Below the pieces are notes generated by a model that was not told the origin of the DNA, searched no databases, and was given only the letters and a program-made list of their open reading frames with translations. A program made the translations under genes and the position numbers. A DNA stretch of 54,868 nt from Streptomyces longispororuber (lineage in GTDB: Bacteria > Actinomycetota > Actinomycetes > Streptomycetales > Streptomycetaceae). Shown here in pieces: positions 35,978 through 45,140 of this stretch (positions are counted from its first letter, which is position 1; each line of letters starts with the position of its first letter). The stretch covers positions 1 to 54,868 of the forward strand of contig NZ_BNBT01000048.1 of NCBI RefSeq assembly GCF_014656095.1, given 5' to 3'.

Positions 35978-37675
35978 ATGGCACCAGAACCACCGCTGCT
36001 CCGCATGTCCGGCATCACCAAGTCGTTCCCCGGCGTCCGCGCGCTCGACGGCGTGGACCTGCACGTACAGGCCGGTGAGGTGCACTGCCTGCTCGGCCAG
36101 AACGGCGCGGGCAAGTCCACCCTCATCAAGGTCCTCGCCGGGGCCCACCAGCCCGACGGCGGCACCATCGCCTGGCGCGGCGAACACGTCGCGCCGCGCT
36201 CGCCGATCGCCGCGATGCGCCTCGGCATCGCCACCATCTACCAGGAACTCGACCTGGTGGAACACCTGTCCGTCGCCGAGAACGTCTTCCTCGGGCACGA
36301 GCCGACCGCCGCCGGTTTCGTGGTCCGGCCCGGCCGGGCCCGGGCTGCCACCGCCGCGCTGCTCACCCGGCTCGGCCACGCGGAGATCGACCCGGGGCGG
36401 CTGGTGGGCGACCTGTCCGCCGCGCAGCAGCAGATCGTGTCCATGGCCCGCGCGCTCTCCCACGACGTACGCCTCATCGTCATGGACGAGCCGTCCGCCG
36501 CGCTCGACCCCGACGAGGTCGACAACCTCTTCCGCGTCATCGGCGACCTCACGGCCGAGGGCGTCGCCGTCGTCTACATCTCGCACCGGCTCGAGGAGAT
36601 CCGCCGCATCGGGGACCGCGTCACCGTCCTGAAGGACGGCCGTGCCGTCGCCGTCGGGCTGCCCGCGAAGCAGACGCCCACGCGCGAGATCGTCGCGCTG
36701 ATGACGGGCCGCACCGTCGAGTACGTCTTCCCGGAGCGCGCGCCCGCCGACCGCCCCGGAGCGCCGCCCGAGCCCGTCCTCACCGTCCACGGCCTCGCCC
36801 GCCACGGCGAGTTCGCGCCCCTCGACCTGGAACTGCGCCCCGGCGAGATCGTCGGACTCGCCGGGCTCGTCGGCTCCGGGCGCTCGGAGATCCTGGAGAC
36901 CGTCTACGGCGCGCGCAGGCCCGCCGCCGGACATGTCCGCGTCGACGGCAGGCCGCTGCGGCCGGGCAGCGTCCGCGCGGCCGTGCGCGCCGGGCTGGGC
37001 CTCGCCCCCGAGGAACGCAAGGCCCAGGCCCTGCTGATGCTGGAGTCCGTGACGCGCAACGTGTCGGTGTCCTCCATGTCCCGCTTCTCGCGCGGCGGCT
37101 GGCTGGACCGGGGCGCGGAGCGCGCCGCCGCCCGCGCCGCCACCCGGGAGCTGTCGCTCCGGCCCGACAACCCGTCCGTACCCGTACGCACCCTGTCCGG
37201 CGGCAACCAGCAGAAGGCCGTGCTCGCCCGGTGGCTGCTGCGCGGCTGCCGGGTGCTGCTGCTCGACGAGCCGACGCGCGGCGTCGACGTCGGCGCCCGC
37301 GCGGAGCTGTACGCCGTCGTACGCGGCCTCGCCGACCAGGGCCTCGCCGTGCTGCTCGTCTCCAGCGAGGTGCCCGAGGTCCTCGGCCTCGCGGACCGCG
37401 TCCTCGTACTCCGCGAGGGCCACGTCGTCCACACGGCCCGCGCGGACGAACTCGACGAACCCCGGGTGCTGGACCTGGTCCTGGGGTCGGGGCGGGCCGG
37501 TGGGGCCGGAGGAGCCGGTGGGGCTGGAGGAGCCGGAGGGGCTGGTGGATCCAGTGGCCCCCGTGGGCCCGGCGGCACCGGCGGCACCGGCGGCACCGGC
37601 GCGAACCGCGGGTCCGGCAGCACTCCCGGCGCACCGGAAGACACCGTCACCACCGAAGGGAGCCCGGCGCCATGA
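35978..37675 (+). CDS. Sugar ABC transporter ATPase (RbsA/XylG type, two NBDs)
   Basis: A 565-aa cytosolic ATPase with two nucleotide-binding domains in one chain, as in ribose, xylose and galactose importers. NBD1: Walker A GQNGAGKST (about 39-47), signature LSAAQQQ, Walker B LIVMDEPSAAL. NBD2: degenerate Walker A GLVGSGRSE, signature LSGGNQQK, Walker B LLLDEPTRGVD. The last 60 residues are a Gly/Ala tract (GGAGGAGG repeats) plus GTGGTGG, absent from the family. ATG at 35978 follows GAGGGAACC. The permease start overlaps its stop (ATGA). Confidence 0.95.
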   Translation: MAPEPPLLRMSGITKSFPGVRALDGVDLHVQAGEVHCLLGQNGAGKSTLIKVLAGAHQPDGGTIAWRGEHVAPRSPIAAMRLGIATIYQELDLVEHLSVAENVFLGHEPTAAGFVVRPGRARAATAALLTRLGHAEIDPGRLVGDLSAAQQQIVSMARALSHDVRLIVMDEPSAALDPDEVDNLFRVIGDLTAEGVAVVYISHRLEEIRRIGDRVTVLKDGRAVAVGLPAKQTPTREIVALMTGRTVEYVFPERAPADRPGAPPEPVLTVHGLARHGEFAPLDLELRPGEIVGLAGLVGSGRSEILETVYGARRPAAGHVRVDGRPLRPGSVRAAVRAGLGLAPEERKAQALLMLESVTRNVSVSSMSRFSRGGWLDRGAERAAARAATRELSLRPDNPSVPVRTLSGGNQQKAVLARWLLRGCRVLLLDEPTRGVDVGARAELYAVVRGLADQGLAVLLVSSEVPEVLGLADRVLVLREGHVVHTARADELDEPRVLDLVLGSGRAGGAGGAGGAGGAGGAGGSSGPRGPGGTGGTGGTGANRGSGSTPGAPEDTVTTEGSPAP

Positions 37676-38691
37676 CGCAGCCCGCATCGCCCGCCCGGCC
37701 CGTGACCGAGAAGAGCCCGCCGCCGGACGGCGCGGCCGGCCCCTGGCGGGCCCTCGCCGCCCGTGCCGACCTGCGCACCCTGTCCCTGCTCGGCGTCCTC
37801 GCCGCCCTCGCGGTGATCGGCGGCGTCACCCAGCCCGACGCGTTCCTCGACACCGACAACCTCCAGCTCATCCTCACCCAGGCGTCCGTCATCGGCGTCG
37901 TCACCGTCGGCATGACCTTCGTCATCATCTCCGGCGGCATCGACCTGTCCGTCGGCGCGATCGTCGCGCTCGCGTCGGTGTGGGCGACGACGGTCGCCAC
38001 CCAGGAGTACGGCTTCGCCGGCATCCTCTTCACCGCCGTCGTCGTCGGCCTCGGCTGCGGGCTCGTCAACGGCCTGCTCATCGCGTACGGCGGCATGGTG
38101 CCGTTCATCGCGACGCTCGCCATGCTGGCGTCGGGCCGCGGCCTCGCCCTGGAGATCACCGACGGCAAGACCCAGATGGTCACCGTGGACGGCGTCCTCA
38201 GACTCGGCGAACGCGACGCGTACGTCCTCGGCGTACCGCCCCTCGTCCTGGTCTTCGCCGCGGTGACCGTCGTCGGCTGGCTGCTGCTCAACCGCACCAC
38301 CTTCGGCCGCCGCTCGGTCGCGGTCGGCGGCAACGCGGAAGCGGCCCGCCTGGCCGGCATCGACGTACGCCGGCAGCGGCTCTACCTCTATCTGCTGTCC
38401 GGCCTGTGCTGCGGCATCGCGGCCTTCCTGCTCGTGGTCCTGTCCGGCTCCGGCCAGAACACCAACGGCAACCTGTACGAACTCGACGCCATCGCCGCCG
38501 CGATCATCGGCGGCACCCTGCTCAGCGGCGGGCGCGGCACCATCACCGGCGCCGTGCTCGGCGTGCTGATCTTCACCACGATCACCAACATCTTCGCGCT
38601 CAACAACCTGGAGACCGCCGTCCAGCAGATCGCCAAGGGCGCGATCATCGTCGCCGCCGTCCTGGTCCAGCGCCGGGCCTCCACCACGTAA
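37672..38691 (+). CDS. Sugar ABC transporter permease (RbsC-like)
   Basis: A 339-aa inner-membrane permease with about ten helices after a 35-residue polar N-terminus. Family blocks are VTVGMTFVIISGGIDLSVGA (about 80-100), NGLLIAYGGMVPFIATLAM, FGRRSVAVGGNAEAARLAGI, the ISGGIDLSVG motif shared with RbsC/AraH, and AAIIGGTLLSGGRGTI near the end. ATG at 37672 overlaps the ATPase stop codon, so the two are translationally coupled. The lipoprotein gene follows after 12 nt. Confidence 0.95.
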   Translation: MTQPASPARPVTEKSPPPDGAAGPWRALAARADLRTLSLLGVLAALAVIGGVTQPDAFLDTDNLQLILTQASVIGVVTVGMTFVIISGGIDLSVGAIVALASVWATTVATQEYGFAGILFTAVVVGLGCGLVNGLLIAYGGMVPFIATLAMLASGRGLALEITDGKTQMVTVDGVLRLGERDAYVLGVPPLVLVFAAVTVVGWLLLNRTTFGRRSVAVGGNAEAARLAGIDVRRQRLYLYLLSGLCCGIAAFLLVVLSGSGQNTNGNLYELDAIAAAIIGGTLLSGGRGTITGAVLGVLIFTTITNIFALNNLETAVQQIAKGAIIVAAVLVQRRASTT

Positions 38692-38703
38692 GGGGTCACC
38701 GCC

Positions 38704-39750
38704 ATGCCACCGATCACGAGCCGCAGAGGACTGCTCATGGGCGCGGCCGCCGTGTCCGCGGGCGCCGTCCTGACGGGCTGCACCAGCAACGAGCCGAAGG
38801 ACTCCGACGACGGCCCGGCCGACAACGGCCAGGCCGTCGCCGACGACAAGCCGGGCAAGGAGGTGACCATCGGCTTCGCCGGGCCGCAGGCCGACCACGG
38901 GTGGCTGAACGCCATCAACGACAACGCCAAGCGGCGGGCGGAGAAGTACCAGGACGTCACCCTGGAGTCCACCGAGGGCTCCAACGACACCGCCGCCCAG
39001 ATCGGCCAGGTGGAGACCCTCATCAACAAGAAGGTCGACGTCCTCGTCGTCCTGCCCGCCGACGGCAAGGCCCTCACCCAGGTCGGCCTGAAGGCCATGA
39101 AGGCCGGGATCCCCGTGGTCAACCTCGACCGGATCTTCGCCACCGCGCAGGCCTACCGCTGCTGGATCGGCGGCGACAACTACGGCATGGGCCTCAGCGC
39201 CGGGCACTACATCGGCGAGAAGCTGAAGGACAAGGGGAACGCCCGGGTCGTCGAGCTCGCCGGGCTCGACAACCTGGAGCTCACGAAGCAGCGGACGAAG
39301 GGCTTCGACGACGCCCTGAAGAACTACCCGAACATCAAGAAGGTCGCCCGCCAGGCTGCCGAGTTCACCGTCGAGTCCGGCCAGGCGAAGATGTCGCAGC
39401 TCCTCCAGGCGCAGAAGGACTTCGACGCCCTGTGGAACCACGACGACGACCAGGGGGTCGGCGCCCTGCGCGCCGTCAAGCAGGCCGGGCGCGACGACTT
39501 CCTGATGGTCGGCGGCGCGGGCGCGCTCTCCGCGTTCCAGGAGATCAAGGCCGACCGGGGCGTGCTGAAGGCCACCGTCCTGTACCCGCCGACGATGGCC
39601 GCGTCCGCGATCGACCTGGCCCGCGCGCTCGGCCAGGGCAAGGGCATCGGCGGCATGGCCGAGTTCGAGATCCCGGCCTCCATCACGCTCTACTCGGCCG
39701 TCGTCGACAAGGACAACGTCGACCAGTACATGTCCACCGGCTTCAAGTGA
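38704..39750 (+). CDS. Sugar-binding lipoprotein of the ABC importer
   Basis: A 348-aa type I periplasmic-binding-fold protein anchored to the outer face of the membrane. Signal peptide with lipobox VLTGC gives Cys26 as lipid site. The fold shows VTIGFAGPQADHGWLNAINDN, LINKKVDVLVVLPADGKALT, VNLDRIFAT, WNHDDDQGVGALRAVKQAG, and a conserved C-terminal hinge. It resembles ribose- or inositol-type binding proteins. The ligand cannot be told; the adjacent Gfo/Idh/MocA and isomerase genes suggest a sugar or cyclitol. Confidence 0.93.
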   Translation: MPPITSRRGLLMGAAAVSAGAVLTGCTSNEPKDSDDGPADNGQAVADDKPGKEVTIGFAGPQADHGWLNAINDNAKRRAEKYQDVTLESTEGSNDTAAQIGQVETLINKKVDVLVVLPADGKALTQVGLKAMKAGIPVVNLDRIFATAQAYRCWIGGDNYGMGLSAGHYIGEKLKDKGNARVVELAGLDNLELTKQRTKGFDDALKNYPNIKKVARQAAEFTVESGQAKMSQLLQAQKDFDALWNHDDDQGVGALRAVKQAGRDDFLMVGGAGALSAFQEIKADRGVLKATVLYPPTMAASAIDLARALGQGKGIGGMAEFEIPASITLYSAVVDKDNVDQYMSTGFK

Positions 39751-39804
39751 GGCGGCCCACCGCCCCGCGCAGCGGACGCCGCGCCGACCAGGAGGAGTTA
39801 CCGC

Positions 39805-41268
39805 ATGAGTGAGACGGAGCACGAGGCCGCTTCCGGGGCCGGGCCGGTGTCCGGGGCGGGGGCGGGGCCGGGGGCGGGGCCGGTGTCGGGGCCGGTGTCC
39901 GGGGCCGGGCCGGCGCCCGGCCCGGGTACCGCGGCGGCGCCCGGCCCGGGTACTGCGGCGGCGTCCGGACCGGGTGCCGCGCGGCGCCACGTCGGCGTGG
40001 GCATGGTCGGCTACGCCTTCATGGGCGCCGCCCACTCCCAGGGCTGGCGGACCGTGGGGCACGTCTTCGACCTGCCGGAGGACCCGCGCCTCGCGGCGGT
40101 CTGCGGCCGCGACGGCGCCGCCGTGCGCGCCGACGCCGAGCGGCTCGGCTGGGCGGCCGCCGAGACCGACTGGCGTGCCCTCGTCGCCCGGGACGACGTC
40201 GGCCTCGTCGACATCTGCACGCCCGGCGACAGCCACGCGGAGATCGCGATCGCCGCGCTGGAGGCGGGCAAGCACGTGCTGTGCGAGAAGCCGCTCGCCA
40301 ACACCGTCGAGGAGGCCGAGGCCATGGCCGCCGCCGCCGAACGGGCCCGCGCGCGGGGTCAGGTGGCGATGGTCGGCTTCAACTACCGCCGCGTGCCCGC
40401 GCTGGCGCTGGCCCGCCGCCTCGTCGCCGAGGGCCGCCTCGGCGCGCTGCGGCACGCGCGGTTCACGTACCTCCAGGACTGGCTGGTCGACCCCGGCGCG
40501 CCGCTGACGTGGCGACTGCGGAAGGACCGGGCGGGCTCGGGCGCCCTCGGCGACCTCGGCGCGCACATCGTGGACCTCGCGCAGTACCTGACGGGTGAGG
40601 CCGTCGCGGGCGTCTCCGCGTTGACCGAGACGTTCGTACGGGAGCGGCCGCTCGCCGGTGGCTGGGGCGCGGGCGCTCCCGGCGGCCTGGGCGCGGCGGG
40701 CGGTGCGGGCGCCGGAGCCGGGGGAGCCGGGGCCGGAGCCGGGGGAGCCGGGGCCGGAGCCGGGGGAGGGGGTGCCGGTACCGGCACCAGTTCCGGTTCC
40801 CGTACGCGCGGGGCGGTCGGTCAGGTCACGGTCGACGACGCGGCCGTGTTCACCGCGCGGTTCCCCTCCGGGGCCCTCGCCACCTTCGAGGCCACGCGGT
40901 TCGCGGCGGGCCGCAAGAACGCCCTGCGCCTCGAACTCAACGGCTCCGACGGCTCCCTGGCCTTCGACCTGGAACGCCTGAACGAACTCTCCTTCCACGA
41001 CCACACCGCGCCCGCCGCCTCGGCCGGCTTCCGCCGCATCCTCGTCACCGAGCCCGACCACCCCTACGTGGACGCCTGGTGGCCGCCCGGCCACGGCCTC
41101 GGCTACGAGCACTCCTTCGTGCACCAGGCCCGCGACCTGCTGCACGCCGTCGCCACCGGCACCACGCCCGAGCCCTCCTTCGCCGACGGGCTCGCGGTGC
41201 AGCGGGTGCTGGCCGCGGTGGAGGAGAGCGCGGCCAAGAACTCCGTGTACACCCCGGTCGTGGCCTGA
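39805..41268 (+). CDS. Gfo/Idh/MocA family oxidoreductase
   Basis: A 487-aa NAD(P)-dependent dehydrogenase of sugars or cyclitols. The first 66 residues are Gly/Ala/Pro repeats. The Rossmann domain begins at VGVGMVGYAFMGAAHSQGW. CEKPLANTVEEAEAMA holds the catalytic-site Lys (EKP motif), and VGFNYRRVPALALARRL, FTYLQDW and GSGALGDLGAHIVDLAQYL follow, the last with the family His. A second Gly-rich insertion covers about residues 285-335 (GAGAGGAGAGAGG). ATG at 39805 has AGGAGG upstream. It is within the transporter operon and probably oxidises the imported substrate. Confidence 0.93.
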   Translation: MSETEHEAASGAGPVSGAGAGPGAGPVSGPVSGAGPAPGPGTAAAPGPGTAAASGPGAARRHVGVGMVGYAFMGAAHSQGWRTVGHVFDLPEDPRLAAVCGRDGAAVRADAERLGWAAAETDWRALVARDDVGLVDICTPGDSHAEIAIAALEAGKHVLCEKPLANTVEEAEAMAAAAERARARGQVAMVGFNYRRVPALALARRLVAEGRLGALRHARFTYLQDWLVDPGAPLTWRLRKDRAGSGALGDLGAHIVDLAQYLTGEAVAGVSALTETFVRERPLAGGWGAGAPGGLGAAGGAGAGAGGAGAGAGGAGAGAGGGGAGTGTSSGSRTRGAVGQVTVDDAAVFTARFPSGALATFEATRFAAGRKNALRLELNGSDGSLAFDLERLNELSFHDHTAPAASAGFRRILVTEPDHPYVDAWWPPGHGLGYEHSFVHQARDLLHAVATGTTPEPSFADGLAVQRVLAAVEESAAKNSVYTPVVA

Positions 41269-41338
41269 GCCCGCTCGTGGCCCGAGCCCGTTCCCGGCCC
41301 GCGGCCCGCCGCGGCCGACGACTCCGAAGGGACCCGCC

Positions 41339-42337
41339 ATGCCCCGCCCGTTCACGCTCTTCACCGGCCAGTGGGCCGACCTGCCCCTGGAGGAGGTCTG
41401 CTCCCTGGCCCGCGACTTCGGCTACGACGGCCTGGAACTCGCCTGCTGGGGCGATCACTTCGAGGTCGACAAGGCCCTCGCCGACCCGGCGTACGTCGCG
41501 GGCCGCCACGCGCTGCTCGACAAGTACGGCCTCAGGTGCTGGGCGATCTCCAACCACCTCGTCGGCCAGGCGGTGTGCGACGCCATCATCGACGAGCGCC
41601 ACCGCGCGATCCTGCCCGCCCGGATCTGGGGCGACGGCGACGCGGAGGGCGTACGCCGCCGGGCCGCCGCCGAGATGGCCGACACGGCGCGCGCCGCCGC
41701 GGCCTTCGGGGTCACCACGGTGGTCGGCTTCACCGGCTCCGCGATCTGGCACCTGGTGGCGATGTTCCCGCCCGCGCCCGAGTCGATGATCGAACGCGGC
41801 TACGAGGACTTCGCCGAGCGCTGGAACCCGGTCCTCGACGTGTTCGACGCGCAGGGCGTCCGCTTCGCGCACGAGGTGCACCCGAGCGAGATCGCGTACG
41901 ACTACTGGACGACGCACAAGGCCCTGGCCGCCGTCGGCCACCGGCCGGCCTTCGGGCTCAACTTCGACCCCTCCCACTTCGTCTGGCAGGACCTGGACCC
42001 GGTCGGCTTCCTCTGGGACTTCCGCGACCGGATCTACCACGTCGACTGCAAGGAGGCCCGCCGCCGCCTGGACGGCCGCAACGGCCGCCTCGGCTCCCAC
42101 CTGCCGTGGGGCGATCCCCGGCGGGGCTGGGACTTCGTCTCGGCGGGCCACGGGGACGTCCCCTGGGAGGACGTCTTCCGCATGCTGCGCTCCATCGCCT
42201 ACGAGGGTCCCGTGTCGGTGGAGTGGGAGGACGCGGGCATGGACCGCCTCCAAGGCGCCCCCGAGGCCCTGCGCCGCCTCAAGGCCTACGACTTCGACCC
42301 ACCCACGGCCTCCTTCGACGCGGCGTTCGCCCGCTAG
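41339..42337 (+). CDS. Sugar phosphate isomerase/epimerase (xylose-isomerase-like TIM barrel)
   Basis: A 332-aa AP-endonuclease-2 fold enzyme. Begins MPRPFTLFTGQWADLPLEEV; metal-binding and active-site blocks are FGYDGLELACWGDHFEV, VRFAHEVHPSEIAYDY (Glu ligand), FGLNFDPSHFVWQ (Asp/His), YHVDCKEA and GPVSVEWEDAG (Glu). This arrangement matches the IolE/IolI and 3-keto-sugar isomerase relatives that pair with Gfo/Idh/MocA dehydrogenases. ATG at 41339 follows CGAAGGGA. Last gene of the transporter operon: a hairpin and a dispersed repeat follow. Confidence 0.92.
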   Translation: MPRPFTLFTGQWADLPLEEVCSLARDFGYDGLELACWGDHFEVDKALADPAYVAGRHALLDKYGLRCWAISNHLVGQAVCDAIIDERHRAILPARIWGDGDAEGVRRRAAAEMADTARAAAAFGVTTVVGFTGSAIWHLVAMFPPAPESMIERGYEDFAERWNPVLDVFDAQGVRFAHEVHPSEIAYDYWTTHKALAAVGHRPAFGLNFDPSHFVWQDLDPVGFLWDFRDRIYHVDCKEARRRLDGRNGRLGSHLPWGDPRRGWDFVSAGHGDVPWEDVFRMLRSIAYEGPVSVEWEDAGMDRLQGAPEALRRLKAYDFDPPTASFDAAFAR

Positions 42338-42378
42338 GGCCGCACTCGCGCGGGGCGGCCGCGCTCGGCGGAGAGTTC

Positions 42379-42404
42379 CAGCCTGTCCGGCGTTTGAGGA
42401 CGAG
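42379..42404. repeat. Sixth copy of the dispersed intergenic repeat
   Basis: One copy of the CCGGCGTTTGAGGACGAG element found in the array at 31800-32071, 41 nt after the isomerase stop. The 334-bp gap 42338-42671 holds this repeat, a hairpin at 42430-42449 and a short motif at 42502-42528, and no gene. Confidence 0.9.
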
Positions 42405-42429
42405 GCGCGGAGCGCCGAAAAAAGGGGGT

Positions 42430-42449
42430 CCAGGGGGCGGAGCCCCTGG
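42430..42449 (+). terminator. Terminator after the transporter/isomerase operon
   Basis: CCAGGGG-N6-CCCCTGG stem-loop preceded by an A run (42418-42423), in the gap before the PKD-type sugar dehydrogenase gene. The T run expected on the plus strand is missing. Confidence 0.5.
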
Positions 42450-42671
42450 TTCCGGGAAAGGGGCGGGTCTGGGGCGCCCCGCGAGGGACCGGCCCCGCCG
42501 ACTTTGTCCCGCCCAAGGAAGAAGCCGCACACACCTCCCGCGCAAGGACTACCCGTCACGGACAAACATGGCTACCGTCCCTGATGTGTACAGGACATAA
42601 CCCTCCCGGGGTGACGGCGCACCCCGGGCGCCCGCACCCACCGGCACCACCGTCCCCCACCGGAGGACCCC

Positions 42672-45128
42672 GTGCACAGACCGCGCCCGAGAACCCGCAA
42701 GCCCCTGGCCCTGCTCACCGGCTCGCTCCTCACCGCCGCCACGCTCACCCTCGTCACCCCGCCCAGCTCGGCCCAACCCGCCGCCCCTGCCCCGCAGCCG
42801 CGCGCGGAGGACTTCCAGCAGGTCACGCTCGCCAAGGGCGAGCCGGAGACGGGCGAGCCCATGACGCTCGCCGTCCTCCCCGACCGCTCGGTCCTGCACA
42901 CCTCCCGCGACGGCACGGTCCGCCGCACCGACGCCGCGGGCGTGACGAGGGTCGCGGGCAAGATCCCGGTCTACACGCACGACGAAGAGGGCCTGCAAGG
43001 CATCGCCATCGACCCGGGCTTCCGCAAGAACCGGGCCGTCTACCTCTACTACGCCCCGCCCCTGTCCACCCCGCCGGGCGACGCGCCCAACGAGGGCACG
43101 GCGGCGGACTTCGCGAAGTTCGACGGCGTCAACCGCCTGTCCCGCTTCGTGCTCAAGGCCGACGGCACGCTGGACACGGCCAGTGAGAAGAAGGTCCTCG
43201 ACGTCCCCGCGAGCCGCGGCATCTGCTGCCACGTCGGCGGCGACATCGACTTCGACAGGCAGGGCAACCTGTACCTGTCGACGGGCGACGACTCCAACCC
43301 CTTCGCCTCCGACGGCTACACCCCCATCGACGAACGCCCGGCCCGCAACCCCGCGTACGACGCCCAACGCACCTCCGCCAACACCAACGACCTGCGCGGC
43401 AAGATCCTCCGCATCAAGGTCAGGAGCGACGGCTCGTACTCCATACCCCGCGGCAACCTCTTCGCCAACGGCAGCAGGAAGACCCGCCCCGAGATCTACG
43501 CGATGGGCTTCCGCAACCCGTTCCGGATGAGCGTCGACAAGCCCACCGGCATCGTCTACGTCGGTGACTACGGCCCCGACGCCGGCACCGCCGACCCGAA
43601 GCGCGGACCGGCCGGACAGGTCGAGTTCACCCGCGTCACCAAGCCCGGCAACTACGGCTGGCCGTACTGCACCGGCAAGAACGACGCCTACGTCGACCAC
43701 GACTTCGCCACCGGCACCTCCGGCGCGGCCTTCAACTGCGCCGCACCGCGGAACGAGTCGCCGCGCAACACCGGCCTGACGGCCCTGCCGCCCGCGCAGC
43801 CCGCGTGGATCCCGTACGACGGCGGCTCGGTACCGGAGTTCGGCACCGGCTCGGAGTCCCCGATGGGCGGCCCGGTGTACCGCTACGACGCGAACCTGGA
43901 CTCGCCGGTCAAGTTCCCGCAGGCGTACGACGGGGACTTCTTCGCGGGGGAGTTCGGACGGCGCTGGATCAAGCGCATCGAGCACGGCGGCGACGGTACC
44001 GTGACGTCCATCAACGCCTTTCCCTGGAAGGGCACCCAGGTGATGGACATGGAGTTCGGCCCGGACGGCGCCCTGTACGTCCTCGACTACGGCACCGGCT
44101 TCTTCAACGGCGACGAGAACTCCGCCCTCTACCGCATCGAGAACGCCACCGGCGGCCACTCGCCCGTCGTGGAGGCCGCCGCCTCGGTGACCAGCGGCCA
44201 GGCCCCGCTGAGAACCCAGTTCACCGCCAAGGCGACGGACGCCGACGGCGACACCCTGACGTACGCGTGGGACTTCGGCGACGGCACCACCTCCACCGAG
44301 CAGAACCCCACGCACACGTACGACAAGAACGGCACCTACACCGCCACCGTCACCGCCAAGGACCCCTCGGGCCGCACCGGCACCGCCGGCGCGCACGTCA
44401 CCGTCGGCAACACCGCGCCGACCGTGGAACTCCAGCTCCCCGGCAACGGGCAACTCTTCACCTTCGGCGACAAGGTGCCCTTCAAGGTGACGGTGACCGA
44501 CCCGGAGGACGGGCCCGTCGACTGCTCCAAGGTCAAGGTCACCCACATCCTCGGCCACGACAGCCACGGCCACCCCGTCACCTCCGCCACCGGCTGCGAA
44601 GGCACCCTGCAGACCTCCGCGGACAGCGAGCACGACCCGAACGCCAACATCTTCGGGGTCTTCGACGCCGAGTACACCGACCAGGGCGCGAACAGCCAGC
44701 CCCCGCTGACCACCCACGACCAGAACATCACCCAGACCAGGCTCCGCCAGGCCGAGCACCACGGCGGCTCCCAGGGCGTGCGCGTCGTCAGCCACACCCC
44801 GGCCCACGGCGGCAGGACGGTCGGCGACATCCACCACGGCGACTGGATCTCCTTCACGCCCTACCTCCTGAACAACGCCACCAAGCTGACCGCGCGCGTC
44901 GCCTCGGCCGGCTCCGGCGGCACCCTGGAGGTCCGCGCGGGCGCGCCCGACGGGACGCTGCTCGGCAGCGCCCAGGTCACCCCGACCGGCTCCTGGGAGA
45001 CGTACACCGACGTCAGCACGGCCCTCACGGGCGCACCGGCCTCCACCACGACGCTCTACCTCGTCTTCAAGGGCACGGGCACGGGCGCGCTGTACGACGT
45101 CGACGACTTCACCTTCACCACGAGCTGA
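42672..45128 (+). CDS. Secreted PQQ-type sugar dehydrogenase with PKD and carbohydrate-binding domains
   Basis: An 818-aa exported protein. GTG at 42672 has GGAGG upstream; signal peptide 1-34 (LALLTGSLLTAATLTLV, cleavage near SSAQPA). Residues about 45-490 are a glucose/sorbosone dehydrogenase propeller: HDEEGLQGIAIDPGF, GICCHVGGDIDFD (catalytic His region, about 186), LYLSTGDDSNPF, AMGFRNPFRMSVD, NYGWPYC. A PKD domain covers about 500-580 (TYAWDFGDGTTSTEQNPTHTY truncated by ends TYAWDF and NPTHTY). The C-terminal 130 residues look like a CBM6-type module (GDWISFTPYLLNNATKLTARV in part). It should act outside the cell on sugars. PQQ use is inferred; the next gene is 12 nt away. Confidence 0.87.
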   Translation: MHRPRPRTRKPLALLTGSLLTAATLTLVTPPSSAQPAAPAPQPRAEDFQQVTLAKGEPETGEPMTLAVLPDRSVLHTSRDGTVRRTDAAGVTRVAGKIPVYTHDEEGLQGIAIDPGFRKNRAVYLYYAPPLSTPPGDAPNEGTAADFAKFDGVNRLSRFVLKADGTLDTASEKKVLDVPASRGICCHVGGDIDFDRQGNLYLSTGDDSNPFASDGYTPIDERPARNPAYDAQRTSANTNDLRGKILRIKVRSDGSYSIPRGNLFANGSRKTRPEIYAMGFRNPFRMSVDKPTGIVYVGDYGPDAGTADPKRGPAGQVEFTRVTKPGNYGWPYCTGKNDAYVDHDFATGTSGAAFNCAAPRNESPRNTGLTALPPAQPAWIPYDGGSVPEFGTGSESPMGGPVYRYDANLDSPVKFPQAYDGDFFAGEFGRRWIKRIEHGGDGTVTSINAFPWKGTQVMDMEFGPDGALYVLDYGTGFFNGDENSALYRIENATGGHSPVVEAAASVTSGQAPLRTQFTAKATDADGDTLTYAWDFGDGTTSTEQNPTHTYDKNGTYTATVTAKDPSGRTGTAGAHVTVGNTAPTVELQLPGNGQLFTFGDKVPFKVTVTDPEDGPVDCSKVKVTHILGHDSHGHPVTSATGCEGTLQTSADSEHDPNANIFGVFDAEYTDQGANSQPPLTTHDQNITQTRLRQAEHHGGSQGVRVVSHTPAHGGRTVGDIHHGDWISFTPYLLNNATKLTARVASAGSGGTLEVRAGAPDGTLLGSAQVTPTGSWETYTDVSTALTGAPASTTTLYLVFKGTGTGALYDVDDFTFTTS

Positions 45129-45140
45129 GAGGGAGGCACC

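Noticed and set aside
36904..41364. Minus-strand frame of 1486 codons
   Set aside because: Antisense shadow of the ABC transporter and Gfo/Idh/MocA genes, with no domain or ribosome site.
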